This document shows positions 48,220-58,588 of a DNA stretch of 64,000 nucleotides, one piece after another. The notes under the pieces were generated by a model. The model was not told where the DNA came from. It did no database searches and saw only the letters and a program-made list of their open reading frames with translations. This DNA comes from Paraconiothyrium sp. Pb-2020. Lineage: Eukaryota > Ascomycota > Dothideomycetes > Pleosporales > Didymosphaeriaceae. Position 1 is the first letter of the stretch; the number at the start of each line of letters is the position of its first letter. The translations under genes and the position numbers were made by a program. The stretch is from positions 1 through 64,000 of the forward strand of contig JAJUBI010000002.1 in assembly GCA_022419385.1 (NCBI GenBank), written 5' to 3'.

Positions 48220-49584
48220 ATGCCACCAACCCAAGCCACAGCCGTGGCCGATGTCACGTTGCGCAGCAGCTGCGACCCCTGCGGCGCCTCCAAGGTCAAA
48301 TGCAATGGCCAAAAGCCAGAGTGTAGCCGCTGCCTGAAGAAACATATCGATTGCTCCTACAGCGTTCCCAAACGCCCTGGTAGACCCCAGCAGACCAAGC
48401 GCCAACGCAGGCAAGATGGCTCTACTACCAATTCGCGTCCGACCTCCTCCGCCGCCAGCATGCCCGATCTGTGTGATGAAACCGACGAGCTCGTCGTGGA
48501 CGTCGGCCCATCCTTGCAACACTCGCCAACAACTCCATCTTCGTTAACCCACGACCACACACCTTCCTTACCATCGAGCGGAAGCACTTTGCAAGACTTT
48601 GGTTCGCAATCAGATCTGTCACTACCGTCTCTGATCGAGCCGTGGCGCCCAATGCCATCCATGTCGTCCGCCGAATTTCAGAAACTCTTCGACTTGACTT
48701 GCTTCAAAACAGGGTACGAGGGAACGCATCGCAGTGATAATCTATACACGGCCATGGAAGAGGATCAAGACTCTTTGATGATGGCGGGGGCGCCCCAAAT
48801 CTTTCCAGAACTCGTCACCTCCTTGTCACCTATGCAGAACCCGCATGGAAGTGAATTATCATTAGATGCCGTCGATGTCTTTCCATCCAATCCAAAGCCG
48901 CCCGTCTCCAAGGCCAGTTCACACACCTTGTTCCAACATCTCATGCCTCCTCAAGACAGTCGCTCCACCACTACGTCGGACCATCTCAAGAGTCTATTTT
49001 CTACCTGCTTGTGTCAGGCGAATGCACTAGACTTGATGGCCAGATCGACGCCCTCTCAGAGTATCCGCAACCGGCCACAGGGGGAATTACTAAGCTTCGA
49101 AGAAGTCCTCGAGATGAACCAGAAGGCGACAGAAACAGTCTCTATCATCCTCAAGTGCCCGTGCCCAAAAGACGCTTATCTTCTGGTTCCTTTAGCACTC
49201 GCCATGTCTAAGACACTTGAATGGTTTGATGCTGCGGTACTCGCTGGAAAGTCTAGTGTGATATCCGTACCCCGCGCTGGTATCGATGGAGAAAGTTTTG
49301 CGGGGGAGGATCCCTCCCGGACCGCGGCGCAAATTGTCTTGTCAAGACTTCCCACCGTTCGACGCATTGCCAATGCTCTTTGTGATCATCTACAGAATGC
49401 GAATCAAGGCTCTCAGAATAGTGACAAAGGCGCTACTGATCAGCAGCAAACTCAGACCAATGGGTTGTTTTCCCAGAAATCCACGGCCTCACCCATGTTT
49501 GCCGGGCTGCTTGGGGATTTGGACACGAATCTCACGAGCCGCACTCGGGAACTTGCAAGCAAGGCAATCAGTCAAATTAGATAA
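48220..49584 (+). CDS. AflR-like Zn2Cys6 transcription activator
   Basis: A single exon encodes 454 aa. The binuclear zinc cluster is C18-x2-C21-x6-C28-x6-C35-x2-C38-x6-C45, followed by a basic linker (PKRPGRPQQTKRQRR). The C-terminal half has the AflR-type regulatory domain, recognisable by LCQANALDLM, LLSFEEVLEMNQ and LKCPCPKDAYLLVPLALAMSKTLEWF. Length and architecture match AflR and MdpE. It should bind promoters of this cluster, probably together with the AflS-like protein at 53,148-54,463, as shown for aflatoxin. It lies between the broken SDR and the anthrone oxygenase gene, inside the 6-kb segment bracketed by the two MITE copies. Confidence 0.9.
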   Translation: MPPTQATAVADVTLRSSCDPCGASKVKCNGQKPECSRCLKKHIDCSYSVPKRPGRPQQTKRQRRQDGSTTNSRPTSSAASMPDLCDETDELVVDVGPSLQHSPTTPSSLTHDHTPSLPSSGSTLQDFGSQSDLSLPSLIEPWRPMPSMSSAEFQKLFDLTCFKTGYEGTHRSDNLYTAMEEDQDSLMMAGAPQIFPELVTSLSPMQNPHGSELSLDAVDVFPSNPKPPVSKASSHTLFQHLMPPQDSRSTTTSDHLKSLFSTCLCQANALDLMARSTPSQSIRNRPQGELLSFEEVLEMNQKATETVSIILKCPCPKDAYLLVPLALAMSKTLEWFDAAVLAGKSSVISVPRAGIDGESFAGEDPSRTAAQIVLSRLPTVRRIANALCDHLQNANQGSQNSDKGATDQQQTQTNGLFSQKSTASPMFAGLLGDLDTNLTSRTRELASKAISQIR

Positions 49585-49778
49585 GAGATAGAACTTCGAC
49601 TAACACTCCCTGCAAAGCAAACACAATCCAAGATTTCAGCATTTTCGAGGCACATTTTCAATGCTAGATGCCAGGCATAATCAACCTCCCATCACCAGTC
49701 CACAAGCAGTCGTTGCACATCCGTTCTTGCAAGCTGCAGCGCAACTAGTTTCTCGCTACCGAAACTTCGAGCCAGAAT

Positions 49779-50347
49779 TTAAATGAATCGGAGCATCGCC
49801 AGAAGTCCCGTCACCGCCCCGGCAAGTGGCAACAGCGAGCGGACTCCGTGCAACCTGGTCCACGTACCAATCATCTTGTTCACGCGTTCCTTCTCCACGG
49901 CCGTCTTCCCATTGCTAGTTACGGCTTCGGCGTCGAAAAGCGCCGTGTTAATGCGGTTCATGAAAATCCACGTATACGGCACAATACCAAAATTGAAGGC
50001 CGACGCCGCCGCATACGGCTTCCAGCTTCCTCCCGATACAGCCTGCGCCCACGCCGCGTAAATGTAAATGGTTCCGGTGACGACAGCAAGTGCAGGACCT
50101 TGCACATGGCCACGGTAAAAGATCTGAGCCCACTGCTGTAAGAGTAGTGGGGTACTCTTTTGTGTCTGGACAAGGACAGGCATGGTGATTGAGTAGAGGG
50201 ACATCAAAGTTCCTCCACAGGAATTCGTTAGTTTTTTGGGTTTTGCGAGAAGAGATGCTCGGTGTACTCACCGGATAAAAATGTCCCTGTAATAATTGCT
50301 ACCGCCTCTGGGCCCACCACCAGGCTTCGTTCGATGTGAAGAGACAT
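49779..50347 (-). CDS. DUF1772 anthrone oxygenase (HypC/GedH-like)
   Basis: Exons 50,272-50,347 and 49,779-50,212 encode 169 aa; the intron is GTGAGT...GGAG. This small membrane protein has hydrophobic segments at about 12-30, 85-110 and near the C-terminus (LLPLAGAVTGLLAMLRFI). It carries the DUF1772 landmarks FLSGTLMSLYSITMPVL near the N-terminus and a WTRLHGVRSLLPL segment near the C-terminus. Family members such as HypC in aflatoxin and the emodin anthrone oxygenases oxidise an anthrone to the anthraquinone. Here the step would be emodin anthrone to emodin. It diverges from the reductase gene at 50,796 and shares a 448-bp promoter with it. Confidence 0.9.
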
Positions 50348-50795
50348 TTCGATGGTGGAGACGTTGTGTTTGACCGGATCGTAGGATAGACACGCGTCAA
50401 TTGCAAGCCAGTCAGCGCCAAACTCTGGACAAAGTGCTATTTATCTTGAAACGTCTCATTCACTTTAGATGACCACAGTCTTCCTTATTCAGCCGAGCGC
50501 CCTAGACATGGTCATTTTTGTCCATTCAACATCGAGAGTTTTCTAATTTGCAGTTTCTATCGGGGTTGCGCGCTTCTGAAAGGGCCCGTCCCGAAACCCG
50601 TCGAACGCACCGACATCGACCCGCTGACTGCGTGATGCCAATTCCGAGATCCCGACATTTCCTCGGGCAAGGTAACACTTGTGATATAATGGCTAGGGCG
50701 CTACAAACTCCCCATCTTTCGATACTCACCTGATCATTGCTTACCCCACCGTCACTCGTCCGAATCGTCGAATCATCGCTAATCATACTATCGCC
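50348..50795. promoter_or_regulatory. Divergent promoter, anthrone oxygenase / reductase
   Basis: This 448-bp intergenic region serves both genes. It has several CG-rich triplets, including an inverted pair CCGAG...CTCGG at about 50,644-50,665, but no perfect TCGN5CGA site. Co-expression of the two genes is likely from the layout. Confidence 0.5.
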
Positions 50796-51722
50796 ATGGG
50801 TTCCGTGCAAGAGCAGTCAACACCTCCTGTGAGTCTCGCAGGCAAGGTAGCACTGGTGACGGGCAGCGGCAGAGGGATTGGCGCCGCCATGGCGATTGAG
50901 TTGGCCAGGTGTGGCGCCAAAATCATTGTGAACTATGCAAAGTCTGCGGGGCCAGCAGGCAAGGTCGTCGAACAGATCAAAAGTCTGGGCTCCGACGCTG
51001 TTGCCATCCAAGCCGATGTCAGCAAGGTCGCAGAGACTCAGAAGCTATTTGAAGAAGCCAGCAAGCCTTTCGGCCAGATTCATATCGTGTGCTCGAATGC
51101 GGGCGTCGTGAGCTTCGGACATTTGGAGGATGTGACTGAGGTACCACTATTTCACTCCCCGTTTCCGAACATGGTAGACGATGCAAATGCTAAGGCGCTT
51201 TACAGGAAGAATTTGATCGCGTGTTCAGTATCAACACGCGTGGACAATTCTTCGTCGCCAGGGAAGCCTACAAGTACCTTACGGAGGGCGGGCGCATCAT
51301 CTTGATGAGCTCCAATACCGCCGATAGCTTTACGGTGCCCAAGCATTCTCTCTACTCGGCTTCCAAGGGAGCGATCAACACTTTTGTCAGGTGTTTGGCT
51401 AAAGACTGTGGCAACAAGAAGATCACCATCAATGCTGTTGCGCCTGGTGGAATTGTGACGGACATGTTCCACGCGACTGCTAAAGACTACCTTCCAAACG
51501 CAGAGAACATGACTGAGCAGCAGATTCTCGACGTGAGTTTGTGGTACAGCTACGATTCAACCAGATCTTGCACTAATGTCTCGACAGTTTGTGGCGAGAG
51601 TGTCGCCTTTGACACGGTGCGGATATCCTGTGGATGTTGCAAATGTCGTCTGCTTCTTGGCATCGAAGCAGTCTGAGTGGATCAATGGCAAGGTTCTGGG
51701 TATTGACGGTGGTGCCGCGTAG
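50796..51722 (+). CDS. SDR of the hydroxynaphthalene/versicolorin reductase type (MdpC/ClaC-like)
   Basis: Exons 50,796-51,140, 51,206-51,532 and 51,588-51,722 give 268 aa. Motifs: T22-G-S-G-R-G-I-G29 for NADPH binding, SNAGVV for the NAG motif, catalytic Ser in MSSNTAD (about 150), and Y165-SAS-K169. The end IDGGAA is typical. This is the classical SDR subfamily of 1,3,6,8-tetrahydroxynaphthalene reductase, versicolorin reductase AflM and MdpC. In emodin-derived pathways MdpC-type enzymes reduce the emodin hydroquinone, the first step of removing the C-6 hydroxyl. With the scytalone-dehydratase-like and NmrA-fold genes at 61-63 kb it completes that deoxygenation set. Confidence 0.92.
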
Positions 51723-52121
51723 GGCCTGACGGATGCGATTGGGCGAGTAGTGTGATGAGATTTGAGGCTCTTCATACCCTACACTCATGTTCACCTTAGC
51801 GAGTCGAGGCACTCTGTATGCAGCATATGCCGTGCATGCAACTGCCTAAGTAGAGCTTCTCGTCCAATCAGAACGTCTAGGAGTGCATCTGTTTCTAGGG
51901 TGGCGGATTGAGAAGAACTAGTGCGTGAGCGAACAAGCATGTGCACAATGTAACGGCGGCTGAGACGGGCGGCTGAGCAGAAATCCCGCTTGCCGGCCTG
52001 CTTGAGACCAGTTCTGATGCAGAAGGTCCTCGAAGGGTCGGAGTGTCCAAGATGCCAAGATGGGTGTCAGGATCGAATGCTTACGAAGCACCCCGGCTGA
52101 AGTGGCGCGGGACGTTTCGTA
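51723..52121. other. Intergenic, no gene seen
   Basis: 400 bp downstream of the reductase gene, up to the second MITE copy. No feature recognised. Confidence 0.5.
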
Positions 52122-52274
52122 AATCCTCTCCCCGCTCGGAAGCCTAGCTTCGGGTCTGTGTACGAAGGATCTCCAGGTTGGCAGGAGCCAATTCTCATAC
52201 AAAGTCCGTTGCTGTAAACCCTACAATCCTGCCGCATTGGTCCGAAAAGTAGGCATCCGAGCTGGGGGAGACTG
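52122..52274 (-). mobile_element. Tc1/mariner-like MITE, copy 2 (inverted)
   Basis: A 153-bp copy between TA dinucleotides (52,120-52,121 and 52,275-52,276). Its body, read on the minus strand, matches copy 1 (GGCAGGATTGTAGGGTTTA, CTGGAGATCCTTCGTACACA against CGTGGAGATCCTTCGTACACA). Terminal repeats include CGCTCGGAAGCCTAGCTTCGG. The left end is slightly eroded (AATC for CAGTC). The orientation is opposite to copy 1. Confidence 0.83.
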
Positions 52275-52276
52275 TA

Positions 52277-53147
52277 GGTCGCTACATGCATACTCCTTCT
52301 GTATATGACCCGAGGACACGAGCTTACAGGGACCTGGCTGCTGGACTTTCCGAACGTGGTGTTTCGGTCCCGCAGTAGGATTTGTCTCGAAGAAGAGAGA
52401 TGCCTCAGACTAGATGCGTATGTCAGACTGCGAAAAGGTCGACCTTCCTGCTGTAGCTAGCTGTCCATAGTCCAATAGTGGAACTGGCCTATGACCTCAG
52501 TCGGGCTGACATGGAGAGCTGGGCTTGTTGTGCATCCTCGTGTCTTTGTCCATGGATTTCGTGAGAGTAAGCGACGAGAGACGCATGGTGGTAAAGAATG
52601 CGGGCCCATGACTCAACTAGGGTTAACCCTATTTGGAAGACCCTGAGTCATCAAAGCGGCCACCACAGTGGCCACACCACGCTCGTAACGGACTACCACA
52701 CCGCTCTCGTCACCGCTCTCGTCGCTCTTCAAGGACCAAGACGCCATGCACCTCTTTTGATGCGGACATGTGCTTCCAAGGTAGCTCGCACGCAGGGCCA
52801 TGCATGCAGACTCGGCAAAGGTGGCACAACGTCTCGAAGTTTCGAAGACAGCTTTACTGCGTCGTCGGTCTTCGGGCTGGCACGAAACCTGCTTAGGCAC
52901 AAAAAGACCGACCTTCCTGCTTGCGTGGCTAGCTACCTAAGCAGAAGCTGTCTGTTGTCGTGATCTCGTCGATTCCTGAAGCTCTCAGCATACGTACACT
53001 CATGACTCGTCAGTCATCAGCCGCAAACCCCAGGAATATAGCCCGGGCTACTCTCTCGCAGCATCGCAAGCTTCCTTTCAAAGCTCCCTTAACCAACAGG
53101 ACGGTTGCCCACACAATCCATCCGCAACCCACCCGCGGATCTTCTGT
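52277..53147. promoter_or_regulatory. Region upstream of the AflS-like gene
   Basis: 870 bp of normal composition without a supportable gene. Overlapping short open frames at 52.6-52.96 kb look non-coding. The part next to 53,148 holds the promoter of the co-activator gene. Confidence 0.4.
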
Positions 53148-54463
53148 ATGGCGGGACTGGGTACGCTCGAGCCTCTCGATGACGACTTCGCGGTCAAGAG
53201 CAATGCTCACAGCCTTACGCATCTCTCAAGCCCCTCAGACCTGACTGTCGACTTCATCCAGGGGCTCGCTAATCAGGTACGCCATCGTGTGCTGTGCCGT
53301 GTACCTGCGCCCAGCTAGTCCTTTAACAGCCTTCTTAGATCCAACTTCTTGCTTGTCTGAAATGGCTCGGCGAATTTCAAGTACTGACACTGGTTCCGCT
53401 TCACGGCAGCATTCTCACCGCTGAGGCTGCTGAGATCGCAGGCGTACCGGTAGAGCAGTTGTCGCGCGTCGTGCGTCTAGTTGCCACGTCGGGCTTTCTC
53501 CATGAGCCTCAGCCGGATCGTATCGCTCACACAAAGCTGTCCTCAGCCTTTGTCAGCACATTTTCCTTTTTGGACGCCGTCATGTTTCTAGCCGAGAGCG
53601 CAGTTCCTACAGCCTTGCACATGACTACAGCAACGCATCGTGCCAATCAGCATCCAGACCTACCGGCGGAGACTGCGTATTCGATTGCCATGAACACTTC
53701 TCAGTCTTTCGAATCATCCTGCGATGATCAACCACGACTGCAACGCCAGTGGTGTGCCTATCGCCACTACGCGTCGTGTTCACACGACAGCTTTATAGAC
53801 ATCCTTCGCGGGCTAAATTGGCGGAGCCTAGGCAGTGCTACTGTGGTCGACGTAAGTGTCTGCGCTTCCACCGAGCGATGCTTTTACCTGACAGTCACTT
53901 TTACACAGGTTGCTGCCCACAGTACAGAAGTCGCCGTGGCCATTGCGGATGTGGCCCCAGCAATACACATCGTTGTCCAGCTGATACAACCGGCTGCAGT
54001 CCACAGCAAAACCACATCACTTGTCGATGAAGCGAGACGCGACATTAACGATCGGATCGAGATACATAAAAAGATCTCCGTTGGAGTGCAGCTAGTCACG
54101 GATGCCTCGATCTACATTTTGCGCCTCGAGATGACGTCTTCAATGCGCTCGGTACTACTTGCTGAATTGACTGCGCACCTAGGTCTACTGCGAGCGAATC
54201 CTGCGGCAACACTGATAGTAGCGCCACCACTACTATTAGAGCCGGGAATTGCAGGCTCCAACATGGAAGCACAAGGGCGTCTACGGGATTTATACTACTA
54301 TCAGCTGACAGGCGAATATGAGCTCGAATTGAACGAGCTCATCAGAATGATCAAAAGCACACACGATAAGCATGGCCGTTTGGTCGTGATCAATCAACTG
54401 CGGTGTGGCAGTGGTGCCACGGGTGCCGTCAGTGTTAAGTACGAATTTTCTCCGCCGAACTAG
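53148..54463 (+). CDS. AflS/AflJ-like pathway co-activator
   Basis: Exons 53,148-53,276, 53,339-53,851 and 53,909-54,463 give 398 aa. After a short N-terminal stretch comes a winged-helix-like segment (IQLLACLKWLGEFQVLTLVPL, AEIAGVPVEQLSRVVRL, TSGFLHEPQPDRIAHT). It is followed by a degenerate O-methyltransferase-type Rossmann domain (DWRSLG-like NWRSLGSATVVD, then a C-terminal core). This is the layout of AflS/AflJ and MdpA: a methyltransferase fold without convincing SAM chemistry that works as co-activator of the AflR-like protein. The two regulators are on the same strand but 3.6 kb apart, with two biosynthetic genes and a MITE between them. The second intron is 57 nt and in frame, so intron retention would not stop translation. 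Confidence 0.88.
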
Positions 54464-55246
54464 CATCCTTCATCAACACAATCTTCGATGCTATGATATG
54501 TGAAGAATACGTAGCAATCATTTCTATGCTTCTCGATGTTATGTCCTTGAAAGACATATCAGAAATCCGTGACTGGTGAAATGCTAATATGTATCACCTA
54601 AAGAGTGACTGATTTGCTGGCTGATAGGTCTACCTAGCGTGGACCTCAATCTTGGTGTGATCATATCTGCAAGCATGAAATGGCTTTTGTCTTCATTGTA
54701 TGCAATCTTGTCTCCATATCCCTAAGCGACAAGGAAGAACATCAAGTATATTGAGAGATCAAGCTTCCAGACCATGCGCTGACCTTTTCACTGAAGTCCC
54801 CAAGTCTGAGGGATGATATCGTTAACATGTTTTCCCAAACACCTATTTTGAGCACTTGGTCTCCCCTCGTGACCGATGCTCGATTGCACTACGGATACGC
54901 CCCTGCGCCCTATCGTCCAGAAAGTTGGGAAATATTTTGCCAATGGAGATGGGAGCATCCATCACGTTGTAATCAAGTCTGAGACTCAACGACGTAGTAA
55001 TAGCACTGGCGAATGTTATGCGAGACAAACTTGTTTAACAGTTTATGTTATTCATGTCAGGACGCAGGTCTGCTCCCACTACGCCATGCAACCAAAAGGT
55101 ACGTATAATCCATGAACATGGACTGTATGTGGGCAGAATAGTATATATCCTGACAATCCATCGTAATACAAAATGTAAACTACTTTTAAGCGCCACTTTC
55201 TTCCTCCTCCGCGGCAGCATCATCATTGCCGCACAGCAGTACACTA
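54464..55246. other. Convergent intergenic region, no gene seen
   Basis: About 780 bp between the 3' ends of the co-activator and the transporter genes. Nothing recognisable; it should contain both 3' UTRs. Confidence 0.55.
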
Positions 55247-57146
55247 TTAGGTATCCGCAAACTTGCTCCTCTTCCTCAATGTCGCACCGTAGAAGTACAA
55301 CACGTAAATTCCGACGCAGCAGCCACAGCACAACCCTGCGAGCAATGTGACACCATTGGTAGTACCAAGATTTTCGAACAGCGGTATGGAGAAAAGGATC
55401 GCTGCAGCGGCGAGAAGAGCCCTCGAAAGCCCGTTGGCTGCGAAGAGCGAGCTGGCGTACTTGGGGTACGTAAAAGGTAGGTATATCAGCATGCACTGAG
55501 CGATGATGAAGTTGGACACCATACTAGTGGTGATTCCGATAAGCGGTACGATCCAATGTATGGATTCGCGAGACGTCCAAGCTGTCGGTCAGGTCAGCAA
55601 ATGAATCGTGACAATCGGTGCTTTGGCTTACCAAAGATGAAAAGCCCAGCCGGAGTGAAGAATGTAGCTATCAGTCCGGGAACGAGACGAGTCTCTGGAG
55701 GGATGACGACTCCTCCCGCCATCATTGCGGAAATTTGCTTGTCGGCGACAAAGTAGAAATATCCGTTCCATACGCCTACGGCTGCAAAGTTGCCTATCAC
55801 GATGGCGAGGTAAGCTAGGCCCAGAGAGCCAAAGCTGAACTTGTACACCCCTTGGAACACCAGCGGGAATGATTCGAAGAACGAGTAGTAGATGCCATAT
55901 ATGAGTCTGTGAAAACACCATGAGTCACATGTCTAGAACGCGCACAGAGGAGCACTTACCCAGTGTAAATGGTGGTGAACAAGACTGCAGGGTCCAGAAT
56001 GTTGATTTCCCAGGGTTTGATGAGAGCTTGGTACAAGACCTCGTTCCTGTTCCTGTGCTGCTGACGTATTTCACACTCTGCCATGAGATCTGTACGTCCA
56101 GTGAGTTTGCGAAGACGCCCTGCTCGACGAAGGAGGATGAGATCTGAAGAGGTCTCGGGCAAAAAGAACAACATTAGGAGGAAAACAGGCCCGCTCAACC
56201 ATAGGAGTTCCCAGAAAGGCCAGCGCCAGTTCTCACCGATCACAGCGTAGTTTCCAATGAGCGGACCTAAAGCCTTGAAAGATGTCAGCCCAGTTCGACA
56301 TGTCTAGGTGTGAGCCGTTGGTGGTCTAGTTAAACTTACTGGGCCCGCGGAAGCACCGCCTATCCAGTACGCCATCGCATAAGGCAGCTGCATCGGACCG
56401 TAAATATCGCCAAAACTGGCGCCGCCAGACGCGAAAGCTGGTGACCCGAAGAAACCCGTAAGGAATCGCAACACCAGCATGCCGGCGAAATTGTCCACCA
56501 GTGCAGTTGGTACGCAGAGAATGACGAATAAACCGAATCCAATAATATAAGGAGGATTACGTCCGATCTGGGGGATCTCTGAAAGTGGTGACAGTAACAT
56601 CGGACCGAGGCCATAGCCTACCACGTAGATGGAGAGGCCGACAGAAACTGCAAGGTTACTGAGGCCCCACATTTCCCTCATGGTCGGTATGGCGGATGTG
56701 TAAAGTGATGCACCAATGTAAGCAGACAGAGTGTAGAGCAGGATGATCGCACCGATCCAAAGTTTCTTCGCCTTGCTCCAGTTCTGGGGGTTCTCTTGAT
56801 CGGTCTCAGAGTACCATGTCACGATGATGGTACCGTGGTTGCTCGGTGGCGCCTCGAGTGTGTAGTTCTTCTCGATATCAGTCCCTTGGTGTTTGGCTCT
56901 CAACTGGTCACCGTCTTCGTGGCCCTCAATTGGTGTCTCTGCATCGTGTTCGAAAGACGCAGATGAGTCCTTGTCTGGGCTATTGGTGGATGGGATTATC
57001 GAAGAGCTCGAGTGATCGTGGGGCGCGACATGATAATTTTGTGGTAGCTGAAAGTCGGACAGCTCTTCTGGGTATAGGCAAACACGTCCTCCGGAGATGT
57101 ATCGAAGACCTTGGCCAAAGTACGCATCTCGAAAAGTGTCGTACAT
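55247..57146 (-). CDS. MFS drug:H+ antiporter-type exporter (DHA1)
   Basis: Exons 56,340-57,146, 55,960-56,273, 55,632-55,906 and 55,247-55,581 give 576 aa. I chose the ATG at 57,146 because MYDTFRDAYFGQGLRYIS...YPEE is the usual start of this fungal DHA1 group; the frame is open only a few codons further. A polar N-terminal tail contains NPQNWSKAKK, followed by the first membrane helix and the usual 12 helices. The motif-A region around LLSPLSEIPQIGRNPPY and the LRFLTGFFGSPAFASGGASFGDIY segment of TM4-5 are visible. It probably exports the anthraquinone product across the plasma membrane. Intron 1 appears to end in CAAG. It diverges from the decarboxylase gene. Confidence 0.9.
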
Positions 57147-57365
57147 CTCGCAAGTGCAGCTCACCACAACTTCAACTCCCAACTGGTCAAGGGCGTGTCG
57201 AGCTGAAGGAGGGATAGTACGGATTGCACCTCGGCGCGGTCAGATACAGACGTAGAGAGAGCTCGGCAACAAAGACGCCTTTGTCTGCGAGGCTGAACAA
57301 AGAACGTTGGGTGGCAGAGCCGTGTTCGGCGTACGCCAGTTTGTTCGGAACTTCGGTCTTTCTGA

Positions 57366-57502
57366 AATGCGAGCTTACAAACGAGTCGGGTTGTTGCTGG
57401 ATAAGGTCCCAATTGAAGACCCGTTTCGCCCTTAAGGTTAGGTGGAGGCTTGGCAATGCGAGCTTACAAACGAGCTGGGTTGTTGCTGGATAAGGTCCCA
57501 AT
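57366..57502. repeat. 48-bp direct repeat, period 89 bp
   Basis: Two copies (57,366-57,413 and 57,455-57,502) begin AATGCGAGCTTACAAACGAG and end GGATAAGGTCCCAAT. They differ only at two adjacent bases (GTC against GCT). The 41 bp between them are unrelated. They lie in the divergent promoter. Confidence 0.88.
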
Positions 57503-57522
57503 GAGGAAAGCACTTTAGTGTC

Positions 57523-57537
57523 CGGTTAGAGTAACCG
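57523..57537. promoter_or_regulatory. Candidate Zn2Cys6 site CGG-N9-CCG
   Basis: CGGTTAGAGTAACCG is a perfect 6-bp inverted repeat with a 3-bp spacer and carries everted-free CGG/CCG ends spaced by 9 bp, the kind of dyad bound by dimeric Zn2Cys6 proteins. It lies about 370 bp from both start codons of the flanking genes. Binding is not shown. Confidence 0.4.
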
Positions 57538-57541
57538 AGTA

Positions 57542-57593
57542 GGGCGGGCGTTAGGGCGGGCGGGCGTTAATGCGGGCGGGCGCTAGTGCGGGG
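57542..57593 (+). other. G-run array, potential G-quadruplex
   Basis: Eight runs of at least three G occur within 52 bp (57,542-44, 46-48, 54-56, 58-60, 62-64, 74-76, 78-80, 90-93). They form imperfect repeats of GGGCGGGCGTTA. The sequence satisfies the usual four-run G-quadruplex pattern on the plus strand, about 315 bp before the EthD start. Confidence 0.6.
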
Positions 57594-57906
57594 TAAATTT
57601 CATTGGCCGAGTTACGTAGGAATGAATCAACCAATGAGCTAAGCACTATAACGCCCGGCGCAAGCCACCTGCCACCACAATTTGTAGATCTGATCAATCA
57701 CCCGAAGAGACAGGGTGTCGTTCGCTGCCTTCGGGGGTTTGGAAATAACGTCACTAATGCTGAAAGCTGGGCTAACCAGCCCATCGCCAGCTGGTCCTGC
57801 GGGAGTCTGTGGTCTTCCTGTCACAATTTCTATCGCGCAAACAGCACCCACCCCCGTCGCTCCTGCTCGCTAACCCGTTTGATCTCTTAAGTATTACTCG
57901 GCGATA

Positions 57907-58588
57907 ATGAGCACTTTACAGGGTGTGAATGACTCCGCAAGTCGCAAGCGGTATCTCTGCCTCACGATTTGCGGCTATCGAAAACCGGGAATGAGTGAGG
58001 AAGCTTACAGAGACCACATGCTGAATGTTTCGGCACCTTTGACCAAGGATCTCATGGTCAAATATGGTGTCCGAAGATGGACACAGGTGAGTCTCGTGCA
58101 CCTGTCCTTAGCTTTTTCATCAACGCATAGCTGAATGGCATGAAAGATCTACAATCAGTCGGCAGCACGTGCTCTAATGTCTCAGCTCTTTGACTCTCAG
58201 ATGGCCAATGTTGCCGACTACGACTGCTTTAGCCAGGTTTTCTTCGAGAACTTGGAGGACTATAAACGGATGAAGCAGGATCCGTGGTACAAGGAGCATC
58301 TGGTAGGCGATCACGAAAACTTCGCTGATACGAAACGAAGCAAGTAAGTGAAACCTCAAATTTTCCGAAGGCAATGAAGCGTTAACCACGTTCAGGATGA
58401 CGATCGGATGGGTTGAGGAGCATATCCGGGATGGACAAGTTGTTGATGGGTTCTCCGACCGGAATCATAAAAGCGGCCCAGTCTCAAGGGAGGTCGGTAC
58501 ATTCTTAGAAAATTACCTTGGGATATCTGCAGCTCTGGTGACTATCGCCAGTTGTACACTTGCGGCACGACAGATGTTACGCAAATGA
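57907..58588 (+). CDS. EthD-domain decarboxylase (anthraquinone pathway type)
   Basis: Exons 57,907-58,086, 58,147-58,343 and 58,396-58,588 give 189 aa. The EthD-type ferredoxin-like fold shows [20 protein letters not shown] at residues about 18-37, then [18 protein letters not shown] and [11 protein letters not shown] in the second exon, and [16 protein letters not shown] at the exon 2/3 junction. This matches the decarboxylases of emodin-type clusters, which convert atrochrysone carboxylic acid toward atrochrysone/emodin anthrone. The first intron ends in GAAAG; using the nearer YAG sites would break the conserved segment. A C-terminal hydrophobic stretch ([15 protein letters not shown]) may be a membrane anchor. 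It diverges from the exporter gene. Confidence 0.88.

Larger units (their letters stand above)
57147..57906. promoter_or_regulatory. Divergent promoter, MFS exporter / EthD decarboxylase
   Basis: This 760-bp region is unusually structured. It holds a 48-bp direct repeat (57,366-57,413 and 57,455-57,502), a perfect CGG-N9-CCG inverted repeat (57,523-57,537) and a G-run array (57,542-57,593), all listed separately. It is the most likely place for coordinated control of export and decarboxylation. Confidence 0.55.

Noticed and set aside
47504..48337. 277-codon plus-strand open frame upstream of the activator
   Set aside because: GC-rich low-complexity translation, overlaps the start of the real activator gene in another frame.
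50348..50795. AflR sites (TCGN5CGA) in the divergent promoters
   Set aside because: Several near matches such as TCGTCCGA have wrong spacing; no perfect site found by eye here or at 60,994-61,387.
57187..57513. 108-codon minus-strand open frame in the exporter/decarboxylase promoter
   Set aside because: It starts without ATG, spans the direct repeat and has no domain. Probably chance.
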